64,000 bases of DNA from Clostridium sp. SY8519. GTDB lineage: Bacteria; Bacillota; Clostridia; Lachnospirales; Lachnospiraceae. The notes under the pieces are model-generated. The model was given only the letters and a program-made list of their open reading frames with translations. It searched no databases and was not told the DNA's origin. The stretch is taken from assembly GCF_000270305.1 (NCBI RefSeq), contig NC_015737.1, positions 1,798,501 through 1,862,500 on the forward strand, read 5' to 3'. The translations under genes were made by a program, and so were the position numbers. Below are positions 9,078 to 18,468 of the stretch, piece after piece; position 1 is the first letter of the stretch; each line of letters begins with the position of its first letter.

Positions 9078-10352
9078 TCAGGCATCTGATGTCCGGGTGA
9101 GGGTTTTCGGAAGTTTGATGTGTACCTGATCAATCCTGTGGTTGGTCTTGGCGTTCACCTGAAGGAAGACGCCGTCCTTGTCGTAGAAGGCTTCGCGAAT
9201 CCGGGGAATCCGGTCAAAATGCTCGATCATATAACCGCCGATGGAGTCATAATTTTCGGAAGAAAAATCGGTGCCCAGTGCTTCGTTGATGTCATCCAGG
9301 GAAACCGCGCCTTCGATGAGGTACTCATTTTCGGCAATCTGCTGGATCGGAACCGCTTCCTCCGCGTCATATTCATCCCGGATGTCTCCGACAATCTCCT
9401 CCAGCAGGTCCTCTAAGGTGATCAGTCCTGCGGTGGCGCCGTAGTCATCCAGAACAATGGCCATGTTGGTGGAGCGGGCCCGCATCTCAATCAGAAGATC
9501 AGAGGTGGATTTGTGCTCGAAGGTGAAGTAAGCGTCCCGGAGAAGCTGTTTTATGGAAAAATGGGTTTTGTCACAGAGCAGCAGATCCTTGACATTCAGG
9601 ATACCTACTACGTTATCGGTGGAATCCTCGTATACCGGGATCCGGGTGTGCCGGCATTCCTTGTAGGTTTCCAGAATCTCGTCATAACTTGCGTCAATCT
9701 TAAGAAACGTCATGTCAATCCGCGGAATCATTACTTCCCGGGCTGTGGTATCTCCGAAATCGAACACATTGTTGATGAGTTCTTTTTCCTCTGTTTCGAT
9801 GACGCCGTCTTCGTGGCCCACATTCATGATGGTGCGGATCTCGCTTTCCGTCAGGGCGCGTCTGCCTGCGCTGGTGTCTACGCCGAGGAGACGGAGGATT
9901 CCCTGGGACAGGGCGTTGATTACGAAGATAACCGGCGTGAGAATCCGCATCAGCGCGTAAATAATGGAAGCGACACGCATGGACAGACGCTCCGCCCGGT
10001 AGGTGGCGATGGTCTTAGGGGTGATTTCGCCGAAGATCAGGACCAGTATGGTCAGGATACCTGTGGCGATGCTGACGGCGACGCTGCCGAAAAGGCTCAT
10101 GGCAATGGAAGTTGCCAGAGAGGAAGCGCTCAGATTGGCCACGTTATTGCCGATCAGGATGGCGCTCAGCATCTTTGACTGATGCTCCAGGAGCTTCAGG
10201 GTCAGGGCGGCCCGCCGATTGCCTTCTTCGGCCAGTGTGCGCAGCCGGATCCGGCTGACACTGATCAGCGCCGTCTCGGAAGCGGAAAAAAAAGCGGAGC
10301 AGCCGAGGAGGCAGATCAGGATAATGATTTTAAGTACCACGGTGGGGTCCAA
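9078..10352 (-). CDS. CNNM/CBS/CorC_HlyC domain membrane protein
   Basis: 424 residues. The N-terminal about 190 residues hold the CNNM (DUF21) transmembrane domain with four hydrophobic stretches and the typical FFSASETALISVSRIRL opening. A CBS pair follows (VMIPRIDMTFL, then TRIPVYEDSTDNVVGILNVKDLL and a second CBS). The C-terminal about 85 residues form a CorC_HlyC domain. Such proteins were once annotated as hemolysins and are now linked to magnesium and other divalent cation efflux. ATP-type nucleotides bind the CBS pair in known relatives. It stands alone on the minus strand between a degenerate ATPase gene and the divergent SCIFF locus. Confidence 0.9.
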   Translation of the reverse strand: MDPTVVLKIIILICLLGCSAFFSASETALISVSRIRLRTLAEEGNRRAALTLKLLEHQSKMLSAILIGNNVANLSASSLATSIAMSLFGSVAVSIATGILTILVLIFGEITPKTIATYRAERLSMRVASIIYALMRILTPVIFVINALSQGILRLLGVDTSAGRRALTESEIRTIMNVGHEDGVIETEEKELINNVFDFGDTTAREVMIPRIDMTFLKIDASYDEILETYKECRHTRIPVYEDSTDNVVGILNVKDLLLCDKTHFSIKQLLRDAYFTFEHKSTSDLLIEMRARSTNMAIVLDDYGATAGLITLEDLLEEIVGDIRDEYDAEEAVPIQQIAENEYLIEGAVSLDDINEALGTDFSSENYDSIGGYMIEHFDRIPRIREAFYDKDGVFLQVNAKTNHRIDQVHIKLPKTLTRTSDA

Positions 10353-10489
10353 AATAAATACACCTCGCTATGTAAAGTCAACAACAATATAGACCAATCC
10401 CCCTTGTTTTTCAAGTGGAAAGGGGTTTCTTTCTCAAAAAGAGTATGCTATACTTTCTAAGAATATGTAAGGAAAGGAGTTCCAATCGC

Positions 10490-10633
10490 ATGAAACATAT
10501 CAAAACACTGAACACCAGAAATCTCCAGAAATCAGTTAAAAAAGGCGGATGCGGCGAGTGCCAGACATCCTGTCAGTCTGCATGCAAGACTTCCTGCACA
10601 GTGGGAAATCAGAGCTGTGAGAATGTAAAATAA
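10490..10633 (+). CDS. scfA: SCIFF six-cysteine ranthipeptide precursor
   Basis: A 47-residue peptide with six cysteines at 21, 24, 28, 32, 36 and 43, a Gly-Gly before the first and a short basic leader. This is the classic SCIFF (six cysteines in forty-five residues) precursor found across Clostridia. In characterised members the partner radical SAM enzyme links cysteine sulfurs to other residues as thioethers. The ATG at 10490 has AAAGGAG 10 bases upstream. It is followed by two hairpins and then the maturase gene. The biological role of the mature peptide is still unknown. The gene symbol follows common use in the literature and is not essential to the call. Confidence 0.95.
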   Translation: MKHIKTLNTRNLQKSVKKGGCGECQTSCQSACKTSCTVGNQSCENVK

Positions 10634-10650
10634 TTCGTATGAACGGCAGA

Positions 10651-10667
10651 CCGGCGCGCAGCGCCGG
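10651..10667 (+). other. GC hairpin after the SCIFF gene
   Basis: CCGGCGC and GCGCCGG pair across a GCA loop, 17 bases after the peptide stop. No T-run follows. It may stabilise the 3' end of the short peptide transcript. Confidence 0.5.
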
Positions 10668-10700
10668 CCGATTCATGCATGGATTCTGTATCAGCAGAGG

Positions 10701-10735
10701 CAAGACTGCCAGTATGGCAGTCTTGAATTATTTTT
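10701..10735 (+). terminator. Terminator or attenuator between SCIFF peptide and maturase
   Basis: CAAGACTGCC and GGCAGTCTTG form a perfect 10-bp stem with a five-base loop, followed by AATTATTTTT. The T-run ends directly against the maturase ribosome binding site at 10736. The hairpin can partly terminate transcripts so that peptide mRNA exceeds maturase mRNA. The structure is seen; the stoichiometry role is inferred. Confidence 0.8.
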
Positions 10736-10750
10736 AAGGAGGACGTTTGT

Positions 10751-12133
10751 TTGGTTCACCAGTACAGGAACAACGGATATAACATTGTCCTGGATGTACA
10801 CAGCGGCTCGGTCCATGTTGTGGATGACGTCACTTATGATGTCCTGGCAATGTTTGAAGAATATACATATGAAGAAATCACGCAGGAACTGAAAGAGTCC
10901 TATCCGGAGGACGCGGTCCGGGAAAGCTATGAAGAGCTTCAGGCGCTGAAGGAAGAGGGCCTGTTATTTACCGAAGACGAATATGTGGATTATGCGGAGC
11001 GTCTGAAAGACCGTCCGACCGTAGTCAAGGCACTGTGCCTGCACATTGCCCATGACTGCAATCTGGCCTGCCGTTACTGCTTCGCGGAAGAAGGCGAATA
11101 TCACGGCCGCCGGGCGCTGATGACAGAGGAAGTCGGCAGAAAGGCACTGGACTTTCTGGTGGCGAATTCCGGCATGCGGCGCAATCTGGAAGTAGACTTT
11201 TTCGGCGGCGAACCCACTATGAACTGGGATGTGGTCAAGGCGCTGGTGCGTTACGGCAGAGAGCTGGAGCAGACGCATGACAAGAAGTTCCGCTTTACAC
11301 TGACCACAAACGGCGTACTGCTGAATGACGAAATCATGGACTTCTGCAACCGGGAGATGAGCAATGTGGTCATGAGCATTGACGGCCGTCCGGAAGTCAA
11401 TGACAGAATGCGCCCCTTCCGCAACGGAAAGGGCAGCTATGAGCTGATTGTCCCGAAATTCCAGAAATTTGCGGACAGCCGGCAGCAGACCAATTATTAC
11501 GTCCGGGGAACTTTTACCCACAACAACCTGGACTTTTCCAAAGATGTGCTGCACATGGCAGACCTGGGCTTCAAACAGATTTCCATTGAGCCGGTAGTGG
11601 CTTCCCCGGAAGATGACTACGCGATTCGGCCGGAAGATCTTCCGCAGCTTTTCAAGGAGTATGACAGCCTGGCCGCGGAAATGGTAAAACGAAACAAAGA
11701 GGGCCGCGGATTCAATTTCTTCCATTTCATGATTGATCTGGAAGGAGGCCCCTGTGTGGCGAAGCGCCTGTCCGGCTGCGGATCCGGCACAGAATACCTG
11801 GCGGTGACTCCCTGGGGAGATCTTTATCCCTGCCATCAGTTTGTGGGCAATGAGAAGTTCCGTATGGGCAATGTATGGGACGGCATCGAACGGACAGACC
11901 TGCAGTCGGAGTTCAAGGACTGCAATGTGTATTCCAAGGAAGCCTGTCAGAACTGTTTCGCGCGCTATTACTGCAGCGGCGGATGCGCCGCCAATTCCTA
12001 TAATTTCCATCACACCATCAATGATGTCTATGAAGTTGGATGCGAATTAGAGCGCAAACGTGTGGAATGCGCCATTATGATCAAAGCCGCCATGGCGGAT
12101 GCAGAGGAAATACAGGAACAGCACAATCCGTGA
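10751..12133 (+). CDS. scfB: SCIFF thioether-forming radical SAM maturase
   Basis: 460 residues. An N-terminal RiPP-recognition-like region (about 1-85) precedes the radical SAM core, whose CxxxCxxC cluster motif is Cys103, Cys107 and Cys110 in HDCNLACRYCFA. The C-terminal SPASM-type region carries many cysteines for auxiliary [4Fe-4S] clusters (SGCGSG, YPCHQF, then ACQNCFARYYCSGGC). It installs thioether bridges on the SCIFF peptide encoded just upstream. The start is a TTG at 10751 placed 8 bases after AGGAGG; no ATG is better placed. The weak start, with the hairpin ahead of it, would lower enzyme output relative to peptide. secDF follows after 50 bases. Confidence 0.95.
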   Translation: MVHQYRNNGYNIVLDVHSGSVHVVDDVTYDVLAMFEEYTYEEITQELKESYPEDAVRESYEELQALKEEGLLFTEDEYVDYAERLKDRPTVVKALCLHIAHDCNLACRYCFAEEGEYHGRRALMTEEVGRKALDFLVANSGMRRNLEVDFFGGEPTMNWDVVKALVRYGRELEQTHDKKFRFTLTTNGVLLNDEIMDFCNREMSNVVMSIDGRPEVNDRMRPFRNGKGSYELIVPKFQKFADSRQQTNYYVRGTFTHNNLDFSKDVLHMADLGFKQISIEPVVASPEDDYAIRPEDLPQLFKEYDSLAAEMVKRNKEGRGFNFFHFMIDLEGGPCVAKRLSGCGSGTEYLAVTPWGDLYPCHQFVGNEKFRMGNVWDGIERTDLQSEFKDCNVYSKEACQNCFARYYCSGGCAANSYNFHHTINDVYEVGCELERKRVECAIMIKAAMADAEEIQEQHNP

Positions 12134-12183
12134 GCCGGGATCGCTCCGGACACCGGAAACAGCAGAAACAGAAGGAGAAAGTT

Positions 12184-14490
12184 ATGAAAAAACGCGGCAG
12201 AAGTGTCGTTGTCTTTGCGATTTTCCTGGCGATTGTAGTCCTGTTAGGCTATTACGCCTTCGGGATCGTAAAAGGCACCAAAAACAAAAACACTGACGCT
12301 GGGGTTAAGCTGGGCCTGGATCTGGCAGGCGGTGTCAGCATCACCTACCAGGTCAAGGGAGACAGCAAGCCTTCCAGCGAAGACATGTCCGACACGATCT
12401 ACAAGCTTCAGAAACGTGTGCAGAACTACAGCACGGAAGCACAGGTCTATCAGGTGGGGGATGACCGTATTACGGCAGAGATCCCCGGGGTATCCAATGC
12501 CACAGAGATTCTGGAAGAGCTGGGATCTCCCGGCAGCCTGAATTTTATGACCGAAGACGAAAAGGTCGTAATGACCGGCTCGGATGTGACGGATGCCCAG
12601 GCAGCCACCACGACCAACTCCAGCACAGGAGCCAAGGAATATGTGGTGGAACTGAAGCTGAGCAAAAACGCGGCCAAAACCTGGGCAAAAGTTACCAAGG
12701 AGAATGTGGGCAAAAGGATCATGATTGTCTATGATAAGGAGATTTTAAGCCAGCCCACAGTAGAAAATGAGATCACCGGCGGAGAATGCCAGATTACCGG
12801 CATGTCCAGTTATGAGGAAGCGGAAAACCTGGCATCCCAGATCCGCATCGGTTCCCTTTCCCTGGAACTGCAGGAACTGCAGTCCGAGGTGGTAGGCGCG
12901 CAGCTTGGTACCAATGCCATTTCCACCAGTATTATCGCGGCGGCCATCGGTATCCTGTGCATCATGATCTTCATGATTGCCGTATACTGGATTCCGGGAC
13001 TGGCTTCTTCCATTGCGCTGCTGATATACACGGGCATCATCCTGGCGCTGCTGCATTTGTATGATATTACGCTGACGCTTCCGGGCATCGCGGGCATTAT
13101 ACTGTCCATCGGCATGGCGGTGGATGCCAATGTCATCATATTTGCCAGAATCCGGGAAGAGACGGCCGCGGGAAGGACCGTGGAACAGGCCACAAAGACC
13201 GGATTTAAGAAAGCCCAGTCGGCTATCATCGACAGCAACATCACCACGCTGATCGCGGCAGTGGTACTGGCAATCCGCGGATCCGGCAGTGTCCGGGGAT
13301 TTGCGGCAACCCTCGCCCTTGGTGTAGTGGTGTCCATGTTTACCGCGCTGTTTGTTACCCGGTGGATTCTGAAAGCGCTCTACGGCATGGGCTTTCAGGA
13401 TGTGAAGTTCTACGGAAAGAAGAAAGAGCGGAAACCCATCCGCTTTGTACAGAAGCGGGTCCTGTTCCTGGCGATCCCGATCTGCATTGTGGTATGCGGC
13501 ATTGCGGGCATGGGCGTCCACAATGCCAAAAACGGCCATCCGTTTAATTACAGTCTGGAATTTATGGGCGGTACATCTACGACAGTGGCGTTTGACAAGG
13601 ATTACACCCTGGCGCAGCTGGATGAGCAGATTGTTCCGCAGATTGAAAAAATCACCGGAGACGCCAATGTACAGGCACAGAAGGTGGAGAAAAGCAACTC
13701 CGTGGTATTTAAGACACGAACCCTGAGCCTGGACGAGCGCAACCAGTTCAATTCCATGGTGGAAAAGAACTACGGAGTCAAAGAAGCAGATATCACCTAT
13801 AACAATATCAGTTCCACTGTCAGCAAGGAAATGCGTTCCGATGCGGTGTGGGCGGTTGTGATCGCGGTAATCTGCATGCTGCTGTACATCTGGTTCCGGT
13901 TTAAAGACGTGCGTTTCGCGTCTTCTGCCGTGATTGCACTGCTGCACGATGTATTCCTGCTGATTACGTTCTATGCCCTGTCCTGGACCACCGTCGGCAC
14001 CACCTTTATCGCCTGCCTGCTGACGATTCTCGGCTACTCGATCAACTCCACCATTGTCATCTTTGACCGAATCCGGGAACATCTGAAAACAGACCGGATA
14101 CGCACCAGACAGGATCTGGAATACATGGTGAACAACAGCATCACCCAGACCCTGTCCCGAAGCATCAACACCAATGTGACTTCGGTGATTACCCTGATTC
14201 TGCTGTGTATTATCGGCGTGTCCTCGATCCGGGAGTTTGCCCTGCCGCTGATCGTCGGGCTGGCAGCCGGCGCCTACTCCTCAGTGTTTGTCACAGGCGG
14301 ACTCTGGTATACCTTCCGCGCCTTTACCGGCAAACACAGATACCCGTCCGGTAAGCTGACCTTGGGGCAGACAGAAGGGGCGTCTGCGGAAAGCGGAGCG
14401 AAACCGTCAGAATCGGATCCTTTGCCGAAATCGCCGAAAAAGAAAAAGAAGAAAAAGAAAAAGACACCGGAAGAAAAAACGGTAGTATAA
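12184..14490 (+). CDS. secDF: Protein translocase subunit SecDF (fused)
   Basis: 768 residues joining SecD and SecF in one chain. The first transmembrane helix is at about 8-25, LGLDLAGGVSITYQ opens the SecD part, and EFMGGTSTTVAFD opens the SecF part. Twelve hydrophobic helices are expected. It uses the proton motive force to pull exported proteins through SecYEG. The tail is unusual: about nine consecutive lysines followed by TPEEKTVV. An in-frame codon at 12040 overlaps the maturase gene, but AAGGAG just before the ATG at 12184 fixes the start. The 50-base gap after the maturase suggests shared transcription with the SCIFF locus. Confidence 0.95.
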   Translation: MKKRGRSVVVFAIFLAIVVLLGYYAFGIVKGTKNKNTDAGVKLGLDLAGGVSITYQVKGDSKPSSEDMSDTIYKLQKRVQNYSTEAQVYQVGDDRITAEIPGVSNATEILEELGSPGSLNFMTEDEKVVMTGSDVTDAQAATTTNSSTGAKEYVVELKLSKNAAKTWAKVTKENVGKRIMIVYDKEILSQPTVENEITGGECQITGMSSYEEAENLASQIRIGSLSLELQELQSEVVGAQLGTNAISTSIIAAAIGILCIMIFMIAVYWIPGLASSIALLIYTGIILALLHLYDITLTLPGIAGIILSIGMAVDANVIIFARIREETAAGRTVEQATKTGFKKAQSAIIDSNITTLIAAVVLAIRGSGSVRGFAATLALGVVVSMFTALFVTRWILKALYGMGFQDVKFYGKKKERKPIRFVQKRVLFLAIPICIVVCGIAGMGVHNAKNGHPFNYSLEFMGGTSTTVAFDKDYTLAQLDEQIVPQIEKITGDANVQAQKVEKSNSVVFKTRTLSLDERNQFNSMVEKNYGVKEADITYNNISSTVSKEMRSDAVWAVVIAVICMLLYIWFRFKDVRFASSAVIALLHDVFLLITFYALSWTTVGTTFIACLLTILGYSINSTIVIFDRIREHLKTDRIRTRQDLEYMVNNSITQTLSRSINTNVTSVITLILLCIIGVSSIREFALPLIVGLAAGAYSSVFVTGGLWYTFRAFTGKHRYPSGKLTLGQTEGASAESGAKPSESDPLPKSPKKKKKKKKKTPEEKTVV

Positions 14491-14505
14491 GCATGGAGGT
14501 AATAT

Positions 14506-15747
14506 ATGCAGATCGAAGCAATTAAGAAAACTGATCCGGAAGTGGCGCAGGCCATCAGTGATGAGCTGAAGCGCCAGAATGAGCACATCGAGCTGATCGC
14601 GTCAGAAAACTGGGTCAGCGAAGCCGTTCGCGAGGCACAGGGCAGCATCCTGACCAACAAATACGCGGAAGGCTATCCCGGCAAACGGTATTACGGCGGC
14701 TGCGTGAATGTGGACGTGGTGGAAACACTGGCCATCGAACGCGCCAAAAAGCTGTTTGACGCCGGATATGTCAATGTACAGCCCCATTCCGGCGCACAGG
14801 CCAATATGGCGGTACAGTTTGCGCTGCTGCAGCCGGGAGATACGGTGCTGGGCATGAACTTAAACGACGGCGGTCACCTGACCCACGGAAGCCCGGTGAA
14901 TTTCTCCGGAACCTATTTCAATATTATCCCTTACGGCGTAAACGAAGACGGTATTGTGGATTATGACGAACTGGAAAAACTGGCCCGGGAGCATCAGCCG
15001 AAACTGGTGATTGCGGGTGCCAGCGCCTACTCCAGAGTCCTCGACTGGAAGCGTTTCGCGGAAATCGCCCACAGCGTAGGGGCGCTTCTGATGGTAGATA
15101 TTGCCCATGTGGCAGGCATGGTGGCAGCCGGCCTGTTCCCGAATCCGATCCACGATGCGGACGTGGTGACCACCACCACACATAAAACTCTGCGCGGTCC
15201 CCGGGGCGGCATGATTATGTGCTCGGAAGAATCCATGGAGAAGAACAAATTTAACTTCAACAAAGCGGTCTTCCCCGGAATTCAGGGTGGCCCGCTGATG
15301 CATGTCATTGCGGCAAAGGCAGTATGCTTCAAAGAAGCGATGAGCGATGAGTTTGTTACTTATCAGAAAAATGTGCTGGCCAATGCACAGGCACTGAGCA
15401 AAGGACTGATCAGCCGGGGAATCAAGCTGGTGTCCGGCGGCACAGAGACCCATCTGATGCTGATCGATCTGCGGGATCTGGACAAATCCGGAAAAGACGT
15501 GGAAAAACTGCTGGATCAGGCCAACATTACCGCTAACAAGAATACGATCCCGAATGAACCGCGTTCCCCGTTTGTGACAAGCGGAATCCGTCTCGGATCC
15601 CCTGCGGTTACATCCAGGGGCATGAATGAGGCAGACATGGATCAGATCGCAGAAGCAATCGCCATCGTGATCAAAGAAGGAGAAGCCGGTATCGACAAAG
15701 CAAAGGCGATTGTAAAGACTCTGACAGACAAATATCCGTTAGTATAG
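14506..15747 (+). CDS. glyA: Serine hydroxymethyltransferase
   Basis: A PLP enzyme that converts serine and tetrahydrofolate to glycine and methylene-tetrahydrofolate. Length is 413 residues. The PLP lysine is Lys227 in [29 protein letters not shown] (51-65) and HSGAQAN (94-100) are present. The ATG follows ATGGAGGTAATAT and lies 16 bases after secDF, so it may be in the same run of genes. serS follows after 32 bases, an arrangement joining serine use in one-carbon metabolism and in translation. No anomaly. Confidence 0.97.
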   Translation: MQIEAIKKTDPEVAQAISDELKRQNEHIELIASENWVSEAVREAQGSILTNKYAEGYPGKRYYGGCVNVDVVETLAIERAKKLFDAGYVNVQPHSGAQANMAVQFALLQPGDTVLGMNLNDGGHLTHGSPVNFSGTYFNIIPYGVNEDGIVDYDELEKLAREHQPKLVIAGASAYSRVLDWKRFAEIAHSVGALLMVDIAHVAGMVAAGLFPNPIHDADVVTTTTHKTLRGPRGGMIMCSEESMEKNKFNFNKAVFPGIQGGPLMHVIAAKAVCFKEAMSDEFVTYQKNVLANAQALSKGLISRGIKLVSGGTETHLMLIDLRDLDKSGKDVEKLLDQANITANKNTIPNEPRSPFVTSGIRLGSPAVTSRGMNEADMDQIAEAIAIVIKEGEAGIDKAKAIVKTLTDKYPLV

Positions 15748-15779
15748 TGAGTAGAGTATAAGATACCGGGAAGAAGACA

Positions 15780-17057
15780 ATGATTGATATCAAATTTTTA
15801 AGAGAGAATCCGGAGGCCGTAAAACAGAACATCCGCAACAAATTTCAGGATCATAAGCTGCCTCTGGTGGATGAAGTAATCGAATATGACAAAAAGGCCC
15901 GCGCCGCGCAGCAGGAGGCAGACGCGCTCCGAGCCAGACGGAACAAACTTTCCAAAGAGATCGGCGCGCTGATGGGCCAGGGAAAAAAAGAGGAAGCCCA
16001 GGAAATCAAGGCACAGGTGGCCCGGGACGCGGACCGCTTAAAGGAGCTTGAGGCAGAGGAATCCGAACTGCAGGCACAGGTAAAGGAACGGATGATGAAG
16101 ATCCCGAATATCATCGATCCTTCGGTGCCCATCGGCAAGGATGATTCCGAAAATGTGGAACTGGAACGCTTCGGCGAACCGGTGGTTCCGGACTTTGAGA
16201 TTCCGTATCACACAGAAATCATGGAGCGTTTCAACGGAATTGACCTGGATGCGGCCAGAAGAGTGGCCGGCAACGGATTTTACTATCTGCAGGGGGATAT
16301 TGCCCGGCTGCATTCCGCGGTAATTTCCTATGCCAGGGACTTTATGATCGACCGCGGATTCACATACTGTGTTCCGCCGTTTATGATCCGGTCCAGTGTG
16401 GTCACCGGCGTTATGAGCTTTGAAGAGATGGATGCCATGATGTACAAGATCGAAGGCGAGGATCTGTATCTGATCGGTACCAGCGAACATTCCATGATCG
16501 GCAAATTTATCGACCAGATGCTGGAGGAAGACAGCCTGCCCCGTACCCTGACCAGCTATTCTCCCTGCTTCCGCAAGGAGAAGGGCGCCCACGGCATCGA
16601 AGAGCGCGGCGTGTACAGAATCCATCAGTTTGAGAAGCAGGAAATGATCGTTGTATGCAAACCGGAAGAATCCGCCATGTGGTATGACCGTCTCTGGAAG
16701 AATACCGTGGATCTGTTCCGGTCCATGGATATTCCGGTACGTACGCTGGAATGCTGCTCCGGTGATCTGGCGGACCTGAAGGTGAAGTCTCTGGATGTGG
16801 AGGCATGGTCCCCGCGCCAGAAGAAATATTTTGAAGTAGGCAGCTGCTCCAATCTGGGCGATGCCCAGGCAAGACGTCTCCGGATCCGTGTCAAAGGCAA
16901 AGACGGCAAATATTTCGCCCACACACTGAACAACACGGTGGTTGCGCCTCCGCGCATGCTGATTGCATTCCTGGAGAACAACCTGAACGCAGACGGAACC
17001 GTAAACATTCCGAAAGCCCTTCAGCCGTATATGGGCGGCAAAACCAAAATTGAGTAG
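15780..17057 (+). CDS. serS: Seryl-tRNA synthetase
   Basis: A class II synthetase of 425 residues. The N-terminal about 105 residues form the long antiparallel coiled coil that grips tRNA-Ser (many Lys, Glu and Ala between 30 and 105). The core shows GTSEHSMIG, motif 2 in CFRKEKGAHGIEERGVYR and motif 3 in HTLNNTVVAPPRMLIA. The ATG at 15780 follows GGGAAGAAGACA. It is the last gene before a strong terminator. There is no sign of a T-box leader in the 32-base gap before it. Confidence 0.97.
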   Translation: MIDIKFLRENPEAVKQNIRNKFQDHKLPLVDEVIEYDKKARAAQQEADALRARRNKLSKEIGALMGQGKKEEAQEIKAQVARDADRLKELEAEESELQAQVKERMMKIPNIIDPSVPIGKDDSENVELERFGEPVVPDFEIPYHTEIMERFNGIDLDAARRVAGNGFYYLQGDIARLHSAVISYARDFMIDRGFTYCVPPFMIRSSVVTGVMSFEEMDAMMYKIEGEDLYLIGTSEHSMIGKFIDQMLEEDSLPRTLTSYSPCFRKEKGAHGIEERGVYRIHQFEKQEMIVVCKPEESAMWYDRLWKNTVDLFRSMDIPVRTLECCSGDLADLKVKSLDVEAWSPRQKKYFEVGSCSNLGDAQARRLRIRVKGKDGKYFAHTLNNTVVAPPRMLIAFLENNLNADGTVNIPKALQPYMGGKTKIE

Positions 17058-17060
17058 CAA

Positions 17061-17120
17061 AGAAGCTGACAGCCCTGCCGCTCTCCTTCGGGAGAACGGT
17101 GCGCTGCCGGCTTCTTTTTT
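17061..17120 (+). terminator. Terminator after serS
   Basis: AGAAGC pairs with GCTTCT at the base, and an inner TCTCC-TTCG-GGAGA tetraloop stem sits within. Six T residues follow at 17115-17120. Confidence 0.75.
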
Positions 17121-17397
17121 CGCGGAAAAGGATCCGGAAGTTTTTCTAAAAGAAAAAACCTCTGCGGAATGCGGCGGAAGAGATAAAAACTCGAGAATAT
17201 AATTATTGAAAAAGCGTGTTGATTGTGGTAAACTTTCTTAGAAAATTTAAGAGGCGACCACTTCAAAAAAGAGAATTCCCTCTTTTTTTTTGCAAACTTA
17301 TAAATAAAACATGCATAAAATGCGAATTCTTGTATAATTATGCAATGAGATCCTGGGCTAATGCATGTCTGCAGAAAGGAAAGGACGTTAAGCATCC
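17121..17397 (+). promoter_or_regulatory. carAB leader: promoter, hairpin with T-run, ARG-box-like sites
   Basis: The 277 bases hold no gene. TTGAAA (17206-17211), a 17-base spacer and TAAACT (17229-17234) form a good sigma-A promoter. About 30 bases later AAAAAAGAG and CTCTTTTTT (17265-17291) form a terminator-like hairpin. A second TATAAT lies at 17333-17338. Around it are two partly palindromic A+T-rich elements, GCAT-AAA-ATGC (17312-17323) and TGTATAATTATGCA (17331-17344), which resemble ArgR half-site architecture. Promoter one is well supported; the second promoter, the attenuator and ArgR control are inference. Confidence 0.55.
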
Positions 17398-18468
17398 ATG
17401 AAAGCATTTCTAATCCTCGAAGATGGAACAGTGTTTACCGGTACGAGCATCGGATCCACCAGAGAAGTGATCAGCGAGATTGTATTTAATACATCCATGA
17501 CTGGTTACCTGGAGGTTCTGACCGACCCGTCCTATGCAGGACAGGCGGTAATGATGACCTATCCGCTGATCGGCAATTACGGCATCACACCGGACATGGA
17601 GTCAGAACGTCCGTGGCCGGATGGGTTTATTGTACGGGAACTTTCCCGCATGCCGAGCAATTTTCGCTGTGAAGGGACGATTCAGGACTTCCTGGTGAAG
17701 TATGACATACCCGGAATCAGCGGAATTGATACCCGGGCACTGACAAAGATCCTGCGGGAAAAAGGCACCATGAACGGAATGATCACCACCGCGCTTCCGG
17801 AAGATGTGTCTGCCGTTCTTCCTGCGATACAGGCTTACCGTACCGGCAGGGAGGTAGATAAGGTCACCTGCAGGGGAAAAAGCGTGCTGAAAGGCAGCGG
17901 ACACAAAGTAGCCCTGATGGATTTCGGCGCTAAGAAAAATATTGCGGCCTCCTTAAACCGGCGCGGCTGTGAAGTGACGATTTACCCCGCCCATACTTCC
18001 GCGGAAGAAATTCTGGCATCGCATCCGGACGGAATTATGCTTTCCAACGGACCGGGCGATCCGAAAGACTGCGCGGATATCATTGAGGAAATCCGCAAAC
18101 TCTACGAATCGGATGTGCCGATTTTCGCCATCTGTCTGGGGCATCAGCTGATGGCTCTGGCGACAGGGGCGGATACCCACAAGCTGAAGTACGGACACCG
18201 GGGCGGCAACCATCCGGTGAAGGATCTATCCACCGGACGGGTATACATCTCTTCACAGAACCACGGATATGTAGTGGATACCGACACACTGGATCCGGCG
18301 GTCTGTGTTCCTGCTTTTACGAATGTGAATGATGGAACCAACGAAGGCGTACGCTACATCGGCAAAAATATTTTTACCGTGCAGTTCCATCCGGAAGCAA
18401 ATCCGGGACCGCAGGATTCTGAATATCTGTTTGACCAGTTTATTGAAATGATGGGAGGAAACAAATAA
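17398..18468 (+). CDS. carA: Carbamoyl-phosphate synthase small (glutaminase) subunit
   Basis: 356 residues. The N-terminal half is the CPSase small-chain domain and the C-terminal half a class I glutamine amidotransferase with nucleophile cysteine in FAICLGHQLMAL and the partner His-Glu in FHPEANPGP. It releases ammonia from glutamine and channels it to CarB for pyrimidine and arginine synthesis. The ATG follows AAGGAAAGGACG at a normal distance. The stop codon overlaps the carB start by one base, so the two subunits are translationally coupled. Confidence 0.97.
   Translation: MKAFLILEDGTVFTGTSIGSTREVISEIVFNTSMTGYLEVLTDPSYAGQAVMMTYPLIGNYGITPDMESERPWPDGFIVRELSRMPSNFRCEGTIQDFLVKYDIPGISGIDTRALTKILREKGTMNGMITTALPEDVSAVLPAIQAYRTGREVDKVTCRGKSVLKGSGHKVALMDFGAKKNIAASLNRRGCEVTIYPAHTSAEEILASHPDGIMLSNGPGDPKDCADIIEEIRKLYESDVPIFAICLGHQLMALATGADTHKLKYGHRGGNHPVKDLSTGRVYISSQNHGYVVDTDTLDPAVCVPAFTNVNDGTNEGVRYIGKNIFTVQFHPEANPGPQDSEYLFDQFIEMMGGNK

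Noticed and set aside
12745..14082. Long minus-strand open frame inside secDF
   Set aside because: The plus strand encodes conserved SecDF; the minus frame is composed of shadow codons typical of this base composition.
14430..14475. A-rich run at the end of secDF as a programmed frameshift site
   Set aside because: The lysine codons stay in frame to a normal stop and no second downstream frame would gain a conserved domain.
15748..15779. T-box leader before serS
   Set aside because: The gap is only 32 bases, far too short for a T-box structure.
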